From an uncultured Polaribacter sp. (GTDB lineage: Bacteria; Bacteroidota; Bacteroidia; Flavobacteriales; Flavobacteriaceae): DNA of 64,000 bases. A program made the position numbers and the translations under genes. The stretch is from contig NZ_CANMBY010000002.1 of the NCBI RefSeq assembly GCF_947496195.1, positions 558,001 to 622,000 on the forward strand, given 5' to 3'. Positions 46,035 through 54,205 of the stretch are shown one piece after another (position 1 is the stretch's first letter; every line of letters starts with the position of its first letter). The notes under the pieces were generated by a model, which searched no databases, had not been told where the DNA came from, and worked only from the letters and a program-made list of their open reading frames with translations.

Positions 46035-47984
46035 TTAACTCCATCTCATTCGTTGTAATCTAACTGCATTTAATATTGCTAATAATGCTACACCTACATC
46101 TGCAAAAACCGCTTCCCACATTGTTGCTAAACCACCTGCTCCTAAAATCAGAACAATTACTTTTACTCCAAATGCTAAAATGATGTTTTGCCATACAATT
46201 TTACGAGTGGAACGACTAATTTTAATCGCTTTTACCACTTTTGATGGTTGGTCTGTTTGAATAATGAGGTCTGCTGTTTCAATAGCTACATCACTACCTA
46301 AACCACCCATCGCAATACCAACGTTACTTACTGCTAAAACAGGTGCATCGTTAATACCATCACCGATAAAAGCTACTTTATTTTCAGGATTCTTCTTTAA
46401 AGATTCAACTTCGTTTAATTTATCTTCTGGTAGTAAACCACCTTTAGCATTTTCAATATTCAACTCTTTAGCGACTTGTTGAGTTATAGAATCTTTATCA
46501 CCAGAAAGCATCATAATATTTTTAATACCTACTTTATGTAAATCTGTAATTGTTTCTTTTGCATCCTCTTTTAATTCATCTGCTATTACTACATAACCTG
46601 CAAATTGATTATCGATTGCAACTAATACTATCGATTCTACAATAGATTCAGTTTCAGTTGGAACATCAATACTATTGGCAATCATTAAGGCTTTGTTACC
46701 TACTAAAACAGTTTTACCGTTAACTATACCTTTTAATCCTTTACCAGCAATTTCAGAAACTTCTTTTGCTTCATAGCTATTTTCAGTTCCTTTATATACC
46801 ATTATAGCTTTAGCTATTGGATGCGTGGATTGCTCTTCCATAGCCATTAAATACTTCATAAAATCAGATTCAACCCAACCAATAGTTTTTATTTCCTTGA
46901 TTTTAAATACACCTTTGGTAACTGTCCCTGTTTTATCCATTACTAATGTATTTATCTTGGTCATAGCGTCTAAAAATGAAGCACCTTTAAATAAAATACC
47001 ATTCTTTGAAGCTACACCTAAACCACCGAAATATCCTAAAGGGATTGAAATTACCAGTGCGCACGGACAAGAGATTACCAAGAATATTAATGCTCTATAT
47101 AGCCAATCTCTAAACACATAATCATCTACAAAAAAGTAAGGAAGGAAAGTAACGCCAATAGCTAAAAACACTACAATTGGTGTATATACTCGAGCAAACT
47201 GTCTAATGAATAATTCTGTTTTAGATTTACGTGCTGTTGCATTTTGAACCAAGTCTAATATTCTTGCAATAGAACTATCTTCAAACTTGTTGGTTACCTC
47301 AACTTCAATAACGCTTTCCAAATTAATACTACCTGCATATACTTTTTCATTACTAACGATTGTATCTGGTTTACTTTCACCTGTTAAAGCTGAAGTATTT
47401 AATGATGCTCTTGAGGATAACAACTTACCATCTAAAGGAATTTTTTCACCTACTCGAATTTGAATTTTCTCTCCAATGTTTACACTTTCAGGCGAAACAC
47501 TCTTATAAACACCATCACGAAATACATTGGCTTCTTTTGGTCTAACATCTAATAGTGCTTTAATATTTCCTTTTGCTTTATTTACTGCTGAACTTTGAAA
47601 TAATTCTCCTACTGCATAAAACAACATAACTGCAACACCCTCTGGATATTCACCAATTATAAATGCACCAATTGTAGCAATAGACATTAAAAAGAACTCG
47701 GTAAAAACATCACCTTTTTTAATACTATTCCAACCCTCTTTTACGACTGGAAACCCTACAGGTAGATATGCTAAACTGTACCAAGTAATACGAATCCAAT
47801 CTTGAAAAAAGGAAACATCAAAATAATCTAAACCTATTCCAATAATAAGCATTGTAAAACTTATAATAGCAGGAATGTATGTTTTGAATGCACTACCATC
47901 TCCGTGGTCGTGTCCATCATCGTGAGAATGTTGTTCTTCTGAATTTGGTTTTAAATCTCTTAAATTGACTTTCTTTTTTTTCAT
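46035..47984 (-). CDS. P1B-type heavy-metal ATPase with His-rich N-terminus
   Basis: A 649-residue metal-exporting ATPase. The membrane metal site is Cys306-Pro-Cys308 (SCPCALVISIPLGYF), a sequence more typical of the Zn/Cd/Pb type than of Cu. The phosphorylated Asp350 is in DKTGT, the actuator loop is TGES (201-204), and GDGINDAPVLA lies near the end. The usual N-terminal HMA domain is absent and replaced by a short His/Asp-rich tail (EEQHSHDDGHDHGDG). It follows the GDCCVxC gene by 10 bases. Substrate by family: zinc, cadmium or lead. Confidence 0.92.
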   Translation of the reverse strand: MKKKKVNLRDLKPNSEEQHSHDDGHDHGDGSAFKTYIPAIISFTMLIIGIGLDYFDVSFFQDWIRITWYSLAYLPVGFPVVKEGWNSIKKGDVFTEFFLMSIATIGAFIIGEYPEGVAVMLFYAVGELFQSSAVNKAKGNIKALLDVRPKEANVFRDGVYKSVSPESVNIGEKIQIRVGEKIPLDGKLLSSRASLNTSALTGESKPDTIVSNEKVYAGSINLESVIEVEVTNKFEDSSIARILDLVQNATARKSKTELFIRQFARVYTPIVVFLAIGVTFLPYFFVDDYVFRDWLYRALIFLVISCPCALVISIPLGYFGGLGVASKNGILFKGASFLDAMTKINTLVMDKTGTVTKGVFKIKEIKTIGWVESDFMKYLMAMEEQSTHPIAKAIMVYKGTENSYEAKEVSEIAGKGLKGIVNGKTVLVGNKALMIANSIDVPTETESIVESIVLVAIDNQFAGYVVIADELKEDAKETITDLHKVGIKNIMMLSGDKDSITQQVAKELNIENAKGGLLPEDKLNEVESLKKNPENKVAFIGDGINDAPVLAVSNVGIAMGGLGSDVAIETADLIIQTDQPSKVVKAIKISRSTRKIVWQNIILAFGVKVIVLILGAGGLATMWEAVFADVGVALLAILNAVRLQRMRWS

Positions 47985-47994
47985 TAAGTTAGTC

Positions 47995-48201
47995 TTAACA
48001 ACAACTTATGTTTTGTTGAATTGGAGGACAAGGAACTGTGCCATAAGAGCAATACACACAACAATCTCCTTTTTTTGGCTTCAAAACCGTTTTACAATTC
48101 TCACATTCGTAGAAGAATTGGCAAGCATTTGTTGGCATATCTTCTTCTTTTTTATGTCCGCAGTTTGGACAGGTAATTTCTGATTTTAATATCCTTTTCA
48201 T
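47995..48201 (-). CDS. GDCCVxC domain small protein
   Basis: A 68-residue protein with an N-terminal zinc-ribbon-like part (CPNCGHKKEEDMP, CENCKTVL) and the family signature GDCCVYCSYGTVPCPPIQ. It contains ten Cys or more for its size. Some relatives have selenocysteine in this motif; here no TGA lies in the frame, so the form is Cys-only. It sits between MerTP (5 bases) and the P-type ATPase (10 bases), pointing to metal handling in the same transcript. Confidence 0.85.
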   Translation of the reverse strand: MKRILKSEITCPNCGHKKEEDMPTNACQFFYECENCKTVLKPKKGDCCVYCSYGTVPCPPIQQNISCC

Positions 48202-48206
48202 TAGTT

Positions 48207-48794
48207 TTATTTTTTATCAGTTATTTTATAACCTGTAGTTTTAATTGCTTTCTCAATTTCTAATTCATTAGTTTTAGTTTCGTCAAATTCAATGATTGCG
48301 TTACCATTTTCGTAAGATGTTTTTGAGTTTACAATTCCGTTAAGTTTATTTACTTCGTGGTTTACGTGAGTTTCACAACTGGCACAAGTCATTCCGCTTA
48401 TTTTATACTCTATTGTTTTTATATTTGTTTTATCAACTACGATGATTTGTTTTTCGCTGTTTGGATAAAATATACTTGAGTAGTATGGAAATGCCAACAT
48501 CACTATTGCGAATATGGTTACAATACCTAAAAAGGTTTTTGACTGTATAAATTTTGGTTTTTCATCTGTTTCACATTCACAGTCGATTTCTTTTTCTGGT
48601 TTTAATTTTTGATACCAAGCAAAGAGAAGAACTAATATAGATAGTCCAATTAAGTAAGGTCTAAATGGTTCTATCCAAGAAAAAGTTGAAGCTACACCAC
48701 TTGTTCCTGCAATTAATGCCAAAACAGGTGTGATGCAACACAATGAAGCTGTGATTGCTGTAAGTATACTTGTAACCGCTAATTTATTTTTCAT
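48207..48794 (-). CDS. merTP: MerTP-type heavy-metal uptake protein
   Basis: A 195-residue protein combining the membrane part of MerT with a MerP-like HMA domain. Helix 1 carries the paired Cys (SLCCITPVLALIAGTSG), two or three more helices follow, and the C-terminal about 70 residues form an HMA domain with GMTCASCETHVNHEVNKL. In mer operons this takes Hg(II) to the cytoplasmic reductase MerA. No merA, merB or merR is visible in this window, so another metal, or relay to the co-transcribed ATPase, is possible. It overlaps the DUF3703 gene by four bases. Confidence 0.85.
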   Translation of the reverse strand: MKNKLAVTSILTAITASLCCITPVLALIAGTSGVASTFSWIEPFRPYLIGLSILVLLFAWYQKLKPEKEIDCECETDEKPKFIQSKTFLGIVTIFAIVMLAFPYYSSIFYPNSEKQIIVVDKTNIKTIEYKISGMTCASCETHVNHEVNKLNGIVNSKTSYENGNAIIEFDETKTNELEIEKAIKTTGYKITDKK

Positions 48795-49153
48795 AATTTA
48801 TTTAATAAATTTGCAATATCACTTGGAATAGGCATTCGCTTTAATGGTGGTACGTTTGCTCCTCCAGTATTACCAAGCGGAACGTGATTTATAAATGATT
48901 TCCAGCCACCCACAAGCAACCTAATTATTTGTCCGAATACTTCTTTAGTATCTTTTTGTCTAAATCCAAACTTTAGCATTAGCCAATGTGAATAGGTATG
49001 TTCTATAGGATAGGATTGACCTATTATATGACTACGTTCTAAATGAAACCAAGCATTACCAAACTGCTTATTTTCTAAACAGAAACTGTATTGTTTTAAT
49101 TCTTCGTTATACGCCTGTTTAAGGTGTTTAGGTATTTTAGTATTAAACTTCAT
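48791..49153 (-). CDS. DUF3703 domain protein
   Basis: A protein of about 120 residues of the DUF3703 family, found near metal-resistance genes and of unknown role. Conserved segments: KHLKQAYNEELKQYSF, GNAWFHLERSHIIGQSYPIEHTYSHWLMLKFGF and GQIIRLLVGGWKSFINHVPLGNTGGANV. Several His residues may bind metal. The start at 49153 is preferred; ATG codons at 49159 and 49195 in the same frame are alternatives, the last overlapping the operator-like sequence. The end overlaps MerTP by four bases. Confidence 0.78.
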   Translation of the reverse strand: MKFNTKIPKHLKQAYNEELKQYSFCLENKQFGNAWFHLERSHIIGQSYPIEHTYSHWLMLKFGFRQKDTKEVFGQIIRLLVGGWKSFINHVPLGNTGGANVPPLKRMPIPSDIANLLNKL

Positions 49154-49190
49154 ATCCATTAATTTTGTGTAAAAGTAGTACAATAGTAAG

Positions 49191-49205
49191 TGCAATGGAA
49201 GTGCA
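49191..49205. promoter_or_regulatory. Operator candidate TGCA-N7-TGCA upstream of DUF3703/MerTP
   Basis: TGCAATGGAAGTGCA, 38 bases before the DUF3703 start. A near-identical sequence is found at 52205-52219 before the other unit (13 of 15 bases identical). The Fur-family regulator gene lies between the two units and is the candidate binder. Confidence 0.5.
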
Positions 49206-49209
49206 TTTG

Positions 49210-49623
49210 TTATCTACTACATTTATCACAAATACCTTTTACAACCAAGTTTACATTCTCTGAAACAAAGCCATCAGGCACTTTTATTTGCGGAATTTTA
49301 TGGTCGGTTAAACAAGTGGTTTCATTACAATTATTGCAATGAAAATGTAAATGTAAATCGTTCTTTATATCACAATTACATCCCTCTTCACATAATGCAT
49401 ATTTCGTAATTCCTGTACCATCGTCTATTTGATGAACAATGACTTTCTCTTCAAAGGTTTTAATAGTCCTGTAAAGTGTTGTTCGATCAGCTTTTTCAAA
49501 TGCGTTTTCAATATCACTCAAAGTTACTGCTACCTTTTTTTCAGCAAGAAACTTATAAATTAATAAACGCATCGCTGTAACACGAATATTTTTAGATTCT
49601 AAAAGTTGTTCTATTGTTTTCAT
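49210..49623 (-). CDS. Fur-family metal-responsive repressor
   Basis: A 137-residue Fur/Zur/PerR-like regulator. The winged helix covers about residues 1-80 (RVTAMRLLIYKFLAEKKVAVTLSDIENAFEKADRTTLYRTIKTFEEKVIVHQI). The metal site segment is LHLHFHCNNCNETTCLTDHKIP plus the C-terminal GICDKC, giving one structural CxxC pair each side. His-rich NDLHLHFHC could bind Zn or another metal. Its location, two bases after the TonB receptor and 56 bases before DUF3703, suggests it controls the island. The paired TGCA sequences nearby are possible targets. The inducing metal is not knowable from the sequence. Confidence 0.88.
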   Translation of the reverse strand: MKTIEQLLESKNIRVTAMRLLIYKFLAEKKVAVTLSDIENAFEKADRTTLYRTIKTFEEKVIVHQIDDGTGITKYALCEEGCNCDIKNDLHLHFHCNNCNETTCLTDHKIPQIKVPDGFVSENVNLVVKGICDKCSR

Positions 49624-49625
49624 AA

Positions 49626-51812
49626 TTAATCGTGGTCTTCGTTACCAAATGGTTTAATAATAATTCCTACACTAAATATAAAACCATCTGTTGGCGCATA
49701 TATTTCTGGGAAAACAGGATTTTCGTGCGGTGGTAAAACCAAAGGTGTAAACCTGCTTTGTCTTCTATCAGTAAAATTTTCAAAATTTACAAATACACTT
49801 CCTAATTTAAAGTTACGCATTACCAATAAACCCATAGTTACAAAGTCTGTAGTTTCTGTTCCATTAGATAAAAACTGTTTGCCAGTATAAAAGGTTTCAT
49901 ATCCTATTCGCCATTTTTCAGATTCGTACATCAAAACACTACCTGCGTTATGTTTTGCTGTTAATGGCTTCTGTGGATTGCCAGGTAAATAATTTAGTTT
50001 GGTATCAATAAGCGCATAGTTTAAAAACCACCTAAAGTCTTTATATGTAAATTTTATATTTGTTTCTGCTCCTTTACTTAAGATTTCATCTGGTGCATTT
50101 TCAAACTGAAATAATCCGTTATCTGTTGAATTTAAAAGCAATCCATCATTAATAGCGGTAACATAGAATAATTGGTTTATGGAAAAACCAATCTCATCCG
50201 ATAATCGTGTTTGATAATTCAAATCAAAATTAACACCATAAGAACGTTCTGCATTTACTGTAGACTTATCTATTGCAAGCACATTTTCAAAGTTAATATA
50301 TTCTGCTTCTTCTGTAAAAATATCTGGAATCTTATACCCTAAACCTCCACCAATTCTACTTGAAAATCCACTATTGTTTTTATAAAGTAATGAAATTCTT
50401 GGAAGTGGAAAGAAACCGAAATCAGTATTATAATCTGCTCTTAATCCTGTTTCTAATATCCAATTATCTGATAAGTCATAGATATTATTTGCAAATGCAC
50501 CAAAAGTTACATCTTTTTGGTCTCTTTGTAATGGTGCGTTATCATTTTCATCGAAATTTGAGGTATATAGATTAGCTCCAACTATCCAATCCGTTTTTTC
50601 TGATGCTGTATTATATGTAATTTCAGTAAAAGTATTTGTTTGTTTGCCATCAAAATTAAAATCAGGAACTGTTAAATTTCTATCGAAAAAAGAGACACTA
50701 TTTTTAAATTCTAATAAACTAACAGAATCTAATTGGGTTTGATATACTAATTGACTGCTTAATCGTTTTGAGTTGTTTTCTTCTGTGTATTGATGAATTC
50801 CGTCTTCACCATTTTCAATTTTATTAATATCACCACCAATTCTATCGTCATATGTTCCATTTAAACCTAACCAAACTGTTGTATTCTCTGATGGATAATA
50901 AAAAAGTTTAGGATTAAAAGAAATTGAAGTTGTTTTTGGTAAGTTACTAAACCCATCACCTTCAGGGTCGTATGCTTTTTGGTAATGAGCAGAGCCATAA
51001 AGTGATACACCGAATTTATCGGTTCGTTTGCTATAAAATACATTTGCTGTACTTCCTAATGCTTGTGTTTGCGTAAGCATTATATCTAAAGCAGGTTCAA
51101 AATCTGGTGTTTTGGATACCATATTTATTAAACCTGCAATTGCACCACCACCATAAAGTGTTGATGAACTGCCTTTAATAATCTCAAATTGTTGTAAGTC
51201 TAAAGGTGGAATTTGTAAAATACTTAATCCACTTGAAAAGCCACCATATAATGGAAACCCATCTCTTAATAATTGCGTGTACCTACCATCCAACCCTTGA
51301 ATACGAATATTAGTATTACCACTACTTAATGAGGTTTGTTGCATTTGTATTCCTGTACTTTCACGAAGCACCATAGAAATATTAGTAGGGTTCATTATTG
51401 CTTTTTCTCCTAATTCTTCCGCACCTATAAACTCGATGCGTGTAGGTATTTTTCGTACTGTTCTTGTGCTTCTTGTAGATTGCAGTACTACAGCATCTAA
51501 TTGATTACCACCCTCTTTTAGTTTAAACACTAATTCATTATTACTTGGAATTTGAATTGTTGTCTCAAATGTTTCAAAACCTAGAAAGGAAATTATTATT
51601 TGATGCTGACCGTTTGGTACTTCTGTAAATTCTGCAATACCATCAAAATTAGTTACAGCACCTTTTTCTAATGCTTCAAAGTAAACCGTAGCACCCATTA
51701 AAGGCTCGTTTTCAGCCTCTGTGATGACTTTTATTTGTATGTCAGTTGTTTGTGCCTGTAATGATAGGCAAAGTATTAATATGAGCTTTATGCTCAATAA
51801 ATATTTATTCAT
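49626..51812 (-). CDS. TonB-dependent receptor with carboxypeptidase-like regulatory domain
   Basis: A 728-residue outer-membrane receptor. Signal peptide (about residues 1-20), a carboxypeptidase D-like regulatory domain (about 25-100, with GATVYFEALEKGAVTNFDGIAEFTEV), a plug (about 115-235, with RESTGIQMQQTSLSSGNTNIRIQGLDGRYTQLLRDGFPLYGG and GSSSTLYGGGAIAGLINMV), and a C-terminal barrel. It resembles ferric-siderophore/cobalamin-type receptors; metal-island context suggests copper, zinc or a metallophore. The gene lies between a DUF6660 protein and the Fur-like regulator, one transcript. Confidence 0.9.
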   Translation of the reverse strand: MNKYLLSIKLILILCLSLQAQTTDIQIKVITEAENEPLMGATVYFEALEKGAVTNFDGIAEFTEVPNGQHQIIISFLGFETFETTIQIPSNNELVFKLKEGGNQLDAVVLQSTRSTRTVRKIPTRIEFIGAEELGEKAIMNPTNISMVLRESTGIQMQQTSLSSGNTNIRIQGLDGRYTQLLRDGFPLYGGFSSGLSILQIPPLDLQQFEIIKGSSSTLYGGGAIAGLINMVSKTPDFEPALDIMLTQTQALGSTANVFYSKRTDKFGVSLYGSAHYQKAYDPEGDGFSNLPKTTSISFNPKLFYYPSENTTVWLGLNGTYDDRIGGDINKIENGEDGIHQYTEENNSKRLSSQLVYQTQLDSVSLLEFKNSVSFFDRNLTVPDFNFDGKQTNTFTEITYNTASEKTDWIVGANLYTSNFDENDNAPLQRDQKDVTFGAFANNIYDLSDNWILETGLRADYNTDFGFFPLPRISLLYKNNSGFSSRIGGGLGYKIPDIFTEEAEYINFENVLAIDKSTVNAERSYGVNFDLNYQTRLSDEIGFSINQLFYVTAINDGLLLNSTDNGLFQFENAPDEILSKGAETNIKFTYKDFRWFLNYALIDTKLNYLPGNPQKPLTAKHNAGSVLMYESEKWRIGYETFYTGKQFLSNGTETTDFVTMGLLVMRNFKLGSVFVNFENFTDRRQSRFTPLVLPPHENPVFPEIYAPTDGFIFSVGIIIKPFGNEDHD

Positions 51813-51861
51813 TGAATTATAATTGTAATTAACTAAATAATTGATTTAAAATCGTGTTGTT

Positions 51862-52179
51862 TTAGCTTATTACTTGTGGCGGTTGCCAAATGTTGGAAGG
51901 GAAATTAAACCTATAAATAGGTTGATATGTAGAAATTAACTCCGTTGAAATTTCAATATTGAGTTTGAAATCAAATTTCTTGATTGGTTCGTAAGTAATT
52001 GTCATACCGCAACAATTGCAAATACAAGTTACAGGACAAGAATCGTCACTATCTTCTTGATGGTTGTGGTTAACACTTATTTCGTCTTGATGCTGGTCTT
52101 CTATGTTTTGACCATCAGAACAAGGCTTCGCTGAAAGCAATAGTATTATAAATGATAATATGACTGTTACAAATTTCAC
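51862..52179 (-). CDS. Small Cys-rich exported protein (DUF6660-like)
   Basis: A 105-residue exported protein: signal sequence (about residues 1-18), a His/Asp-rich stretch (HQDEISVNHNHQEDSDD), and a cluster CPVTCICNCCGM. I assign it tentatively to DUF6660 by pattern. The Cys/His composition suits metal binding in the envelope. It is the first gene of the unit that continues with the TonB receptor, 49 bases downstream. A TATCTTTG -7 box (52185-52192) and the operator-like sequence 52205-52219 lie immediately upstream. Confidence 0.68.
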   Translation of the reverse strand: MKFVTVILSFIILLLSAKPCSDGQNIEDQHQDEISVNHNHQEDSDDSCPVTCICNCCGMTITYEPIKKFDFKLNIEISTELISTYQPIYRFNFPSNIWQPPQVIS

Positions 52180-52184
52180 AATTA

Positions 52185-52219
52185 CAAAGATAAAAATTTA
52201 ATGATGCAATGGTTGTGCA
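52185..52219 (-). promoter_or_regulatory. Promoter and operator candidate upstream of the DUF6660/TonB unit
   Basis: -7 box TATCTTTG (minus strand, 52185-52192), then TGCAATGGTTGTGCA (52205-52219) covering the region where a -33 box would be. The latter matches 49191-49205 at 13 of 15 positions. Repressor binding here would block the polymerase; this is inference. Confidence 0.5.
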
Positions 52220-52229
52220 ATTATTTTAT

Positions 52230-53759
52230 TTAAGCCACAACTTTAGCTTTCTCTTTTATAGTTTCAAGATGTTTTGCCATATTGCTTTTACACCATTCTT
52301 CACGTGCTAATTTTGGTGCGTGACCTATGGCTTTTGATAACTCCTCTTTCATTATATCCTCAACAACATCAACATATTCTTCCGTTGTAGAAATACTATC
52401 GTGTATTGTATATATTGGTGCATCTGGATACTCTATTGATATACGCTTTGCAATAACATTAATCATTAAATAACTCTCAATACTCTGCAATAATCTTGGA
52501 AGTAGCGATTTGTCTTTACTCTTAATCTGTCTAAACACCTCATAAACGTTTGGAAACATCGCCTTAAACATCTTCTTTGGTTTTGCATCCTCTTGCCCCA
52601 AAAATCTATTATCTGTAAATAGCACTTGGAACACTGCCGTTTTAACTTCTTTTCGGTTTGCAAATGTTTCTCCTAATCGTTGGCTAAACTGTTGTTCTAA
52701 AAACTCGTAAAGTGTACCACTCACCACAAGATTTATATACTTACTAAACTCATTATTCATAAGGGTTTTATCAATATCTCCTAACATAATGTAAGAATCA
52801 GTATCGTGTACTTTGATATGTGATATATTCATTCTATCATCACTCTTACCATCAACCTTATAAATATTCTCATTTATATCATTAAAAGAATAAAAAGGTC
52901 GATTTTTGGGCTCGTCAAACGTGATTGATAACTCATTTGGTGCATTTGGCTCATTTTTTTGCTCAATCCAGAACGAGCGACTCAATAATATGGTGCTTAA
53001 ATAAGGTTGGCTATTTTTAATATCAATCGAAATTAATTTTTGGCCATCATACGTTACTGCATTTCTGATAACGCTTCGCATATTAGTAAGGTTGGAATGA
53101 AAACGATACACATTATCATCGTGCAACAAATAATAATCTTGACGACCTATTTTTTCTGCGCTAATTTTTGCGTGATTTAATTGGTCAATCGGTCTTTTAT
53201 ATTTGACTTCGACCTTACCATAGTTATTAACCTTTTTGGATTGCCACAAAGATTTGTTGTCTTTTTTTAACGCATATTCTTCGGCTAAAAACTTGTTGAC
53301 GTAATTAATATCAATTTCTAATTTTTCATCAAACCATTTAGTTAGATAGTTTAGGTGTTTTACCGATGCTATTCTATTATTACGCTCTACTTTTAGTTTC
53401 CTATGAAAAGTTTGGTCGCTAATAGAATGAATAGCTACTTCACACCTGTATTTTTCAGCTAACCTAAACCCTTTTGATTTTGAGCCAACAAAGTATTGAT
53501 TATCCGTTTCAATAATTTTTGCAACATTGATAAGATAATTTAAGTACTCTTTGTAATAAGAGATTTTGTCCTGTAAGATTTTTGAACTTATAGATACAAA
53601 GTCATCATACATTAAATCTTTGTTGTAGAGTGTAAGCGCATTTATTAAGTGAATAACATATAATAGTTTATCTCTTTTGTGTTTGTATTTCTTAAAATTA
53701 GGTGGGTAATCATAAACAATTTGGTCTATGTCTAAATTCTCTGGTATGTATAATCTCAT
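52230..53759 (-). CDS. Putative single-subunit polymerase (PolA/T7-RNAP superfamily-like)
   Basis: A 509-residue soluble protein with no annotation I can recall beyond 'hypothetical'. It carries three segments in the order and spacing of the PolA/T7 RNA polymerase palm. Motif A: RSVIRNAV then LISIDIKNSQPYL, with Asp246, Ser250 and Gln251. Motif B: Arg369 and Lys373, with Phe381 in place of the usual Tyr (KEVKTAVFQVLF). Motif C: His453-Asp454-Ser455 in YTIHDSIST. The N-terminal 200 residues are helical and unlike anything I know. It overlaps the excisionase-like gene by one base and is downstream of the integrase, so replication or repair of the excised element is the most likely role. Confidence 0.55.
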   Translation of the reverse strand: MRLYIPENLDIDQIVYDYPPNFKKYKHKRDKLLYVIHLINALTLYNKDLMYDDFVSISSKILQDKISYYKEYLNYLINVAKIIETDNQYFVGSKSKGFRLAEKYRCEVAIHSISDQTFHRKLKVERNNRIASVKHLNYLTKWFDEKLEIDINYVNKFLAEEYALKKDNKSLWQSKKVNNYGKVEVKYKRPIDQLNHAKISAEKIGRQDYYLLHDDNVYRFHSNLTNMRSVIRNAVTYDGQKLISIDIKNSQPYLSTILLSRSFWIEQKNEPNAPNELSITFDEPKNRPFYSFNDINENIYKVDGKSDDRMNISHIKVHDTDSYIMLGDIDKTLMNNEFSKYINLVVSGTLYEFLEQQFSQRLGETFANRKEVKTAVFQVLFTDNRFLGQEDAKPKKMFKAMFPNVYEVFRQIKSKDKSLLPRLLQSIESYLMINVIAKRISIEYPDAPIYTIHDSISTTEEYVDVVEDIMKEELSKAIGHAPKLAREEWCKSNMAKHLETIKEKAKVVA

Positions 53760-54022
53760 TAAGCACTCTTGTTTTGGGTTAAAATTCTAACTACATCGTC
53801 ATACTCATAGTACATTGTTTTACCCATTTTGGTAAAGGGTAGCGTACCATTGATTCGTAAATTCTGCAACGTACCCGGTGAGATATTTAATAGCTCGCGT
53901 ACGTCTGCTGATTTTAACCACTTTTTTTGCTCTGTTTGGCTTCCTAAAATTGTCTTAAGTTCTGTGATGATTTCCTGTTTAAGAGTCTTTAAATCATCCT
54001 TTGTAATTACTTCAAATGTCAT
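53759..54022 (-). CDS. Excisionase-like helix-turn-helix protein
   Basis: An 87-residue protein with a coiled N-terminus (ITKDDLKTLKQEIITELKTIL) and a C-terminal MerR-like helix-turn-helix typical of excisionases (HTH_17): WLKSADVRELLNISPGTLQNLRINGTLPFTKMGKTMYYEYDDV. Such proteins bend DNA at att sites and direct the integrase towards excision; some act as simple regulators. It lies between the integrase (183 bases upstream, containing no visible gene) and the polymerase-like gene, overlapping the latter by one base. Confidence 0.82.
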   Translation of the reverse strand: MTFEVITKDDLKTLKQEIITELKTILGSQTEQKKWLKSADVRELLNISPGTLQNLRINGTLPFTKMGKTMYYEYDDVVRILTQNKSA

Positions 54023-54205
54023 TCTGTATAAAAAATATTATTAGGTATTAACTACCTGATTTCTAACATTCAATATACATTAAAATCACCTTTTTTAAAT
54101 GAAAAATTATTGACAGTTATTAACGAAATAAGCAAACTTTTTAACAAGAAACTACCTGTAATACAAGTAGTTTCACGTATAAATCTCTATTTTTAGATTA
54201 AATTG

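Noticed and set aside
47995..48201. Selenocysteine in the GDCCVxC protein
   Set aside because: The frame contains no internal TGA; all motif positions are Cys.
48207..48794. Complete mercury-resistance operon
   Set aside because: MerTP alone is present; merA, merB and merR are missing.
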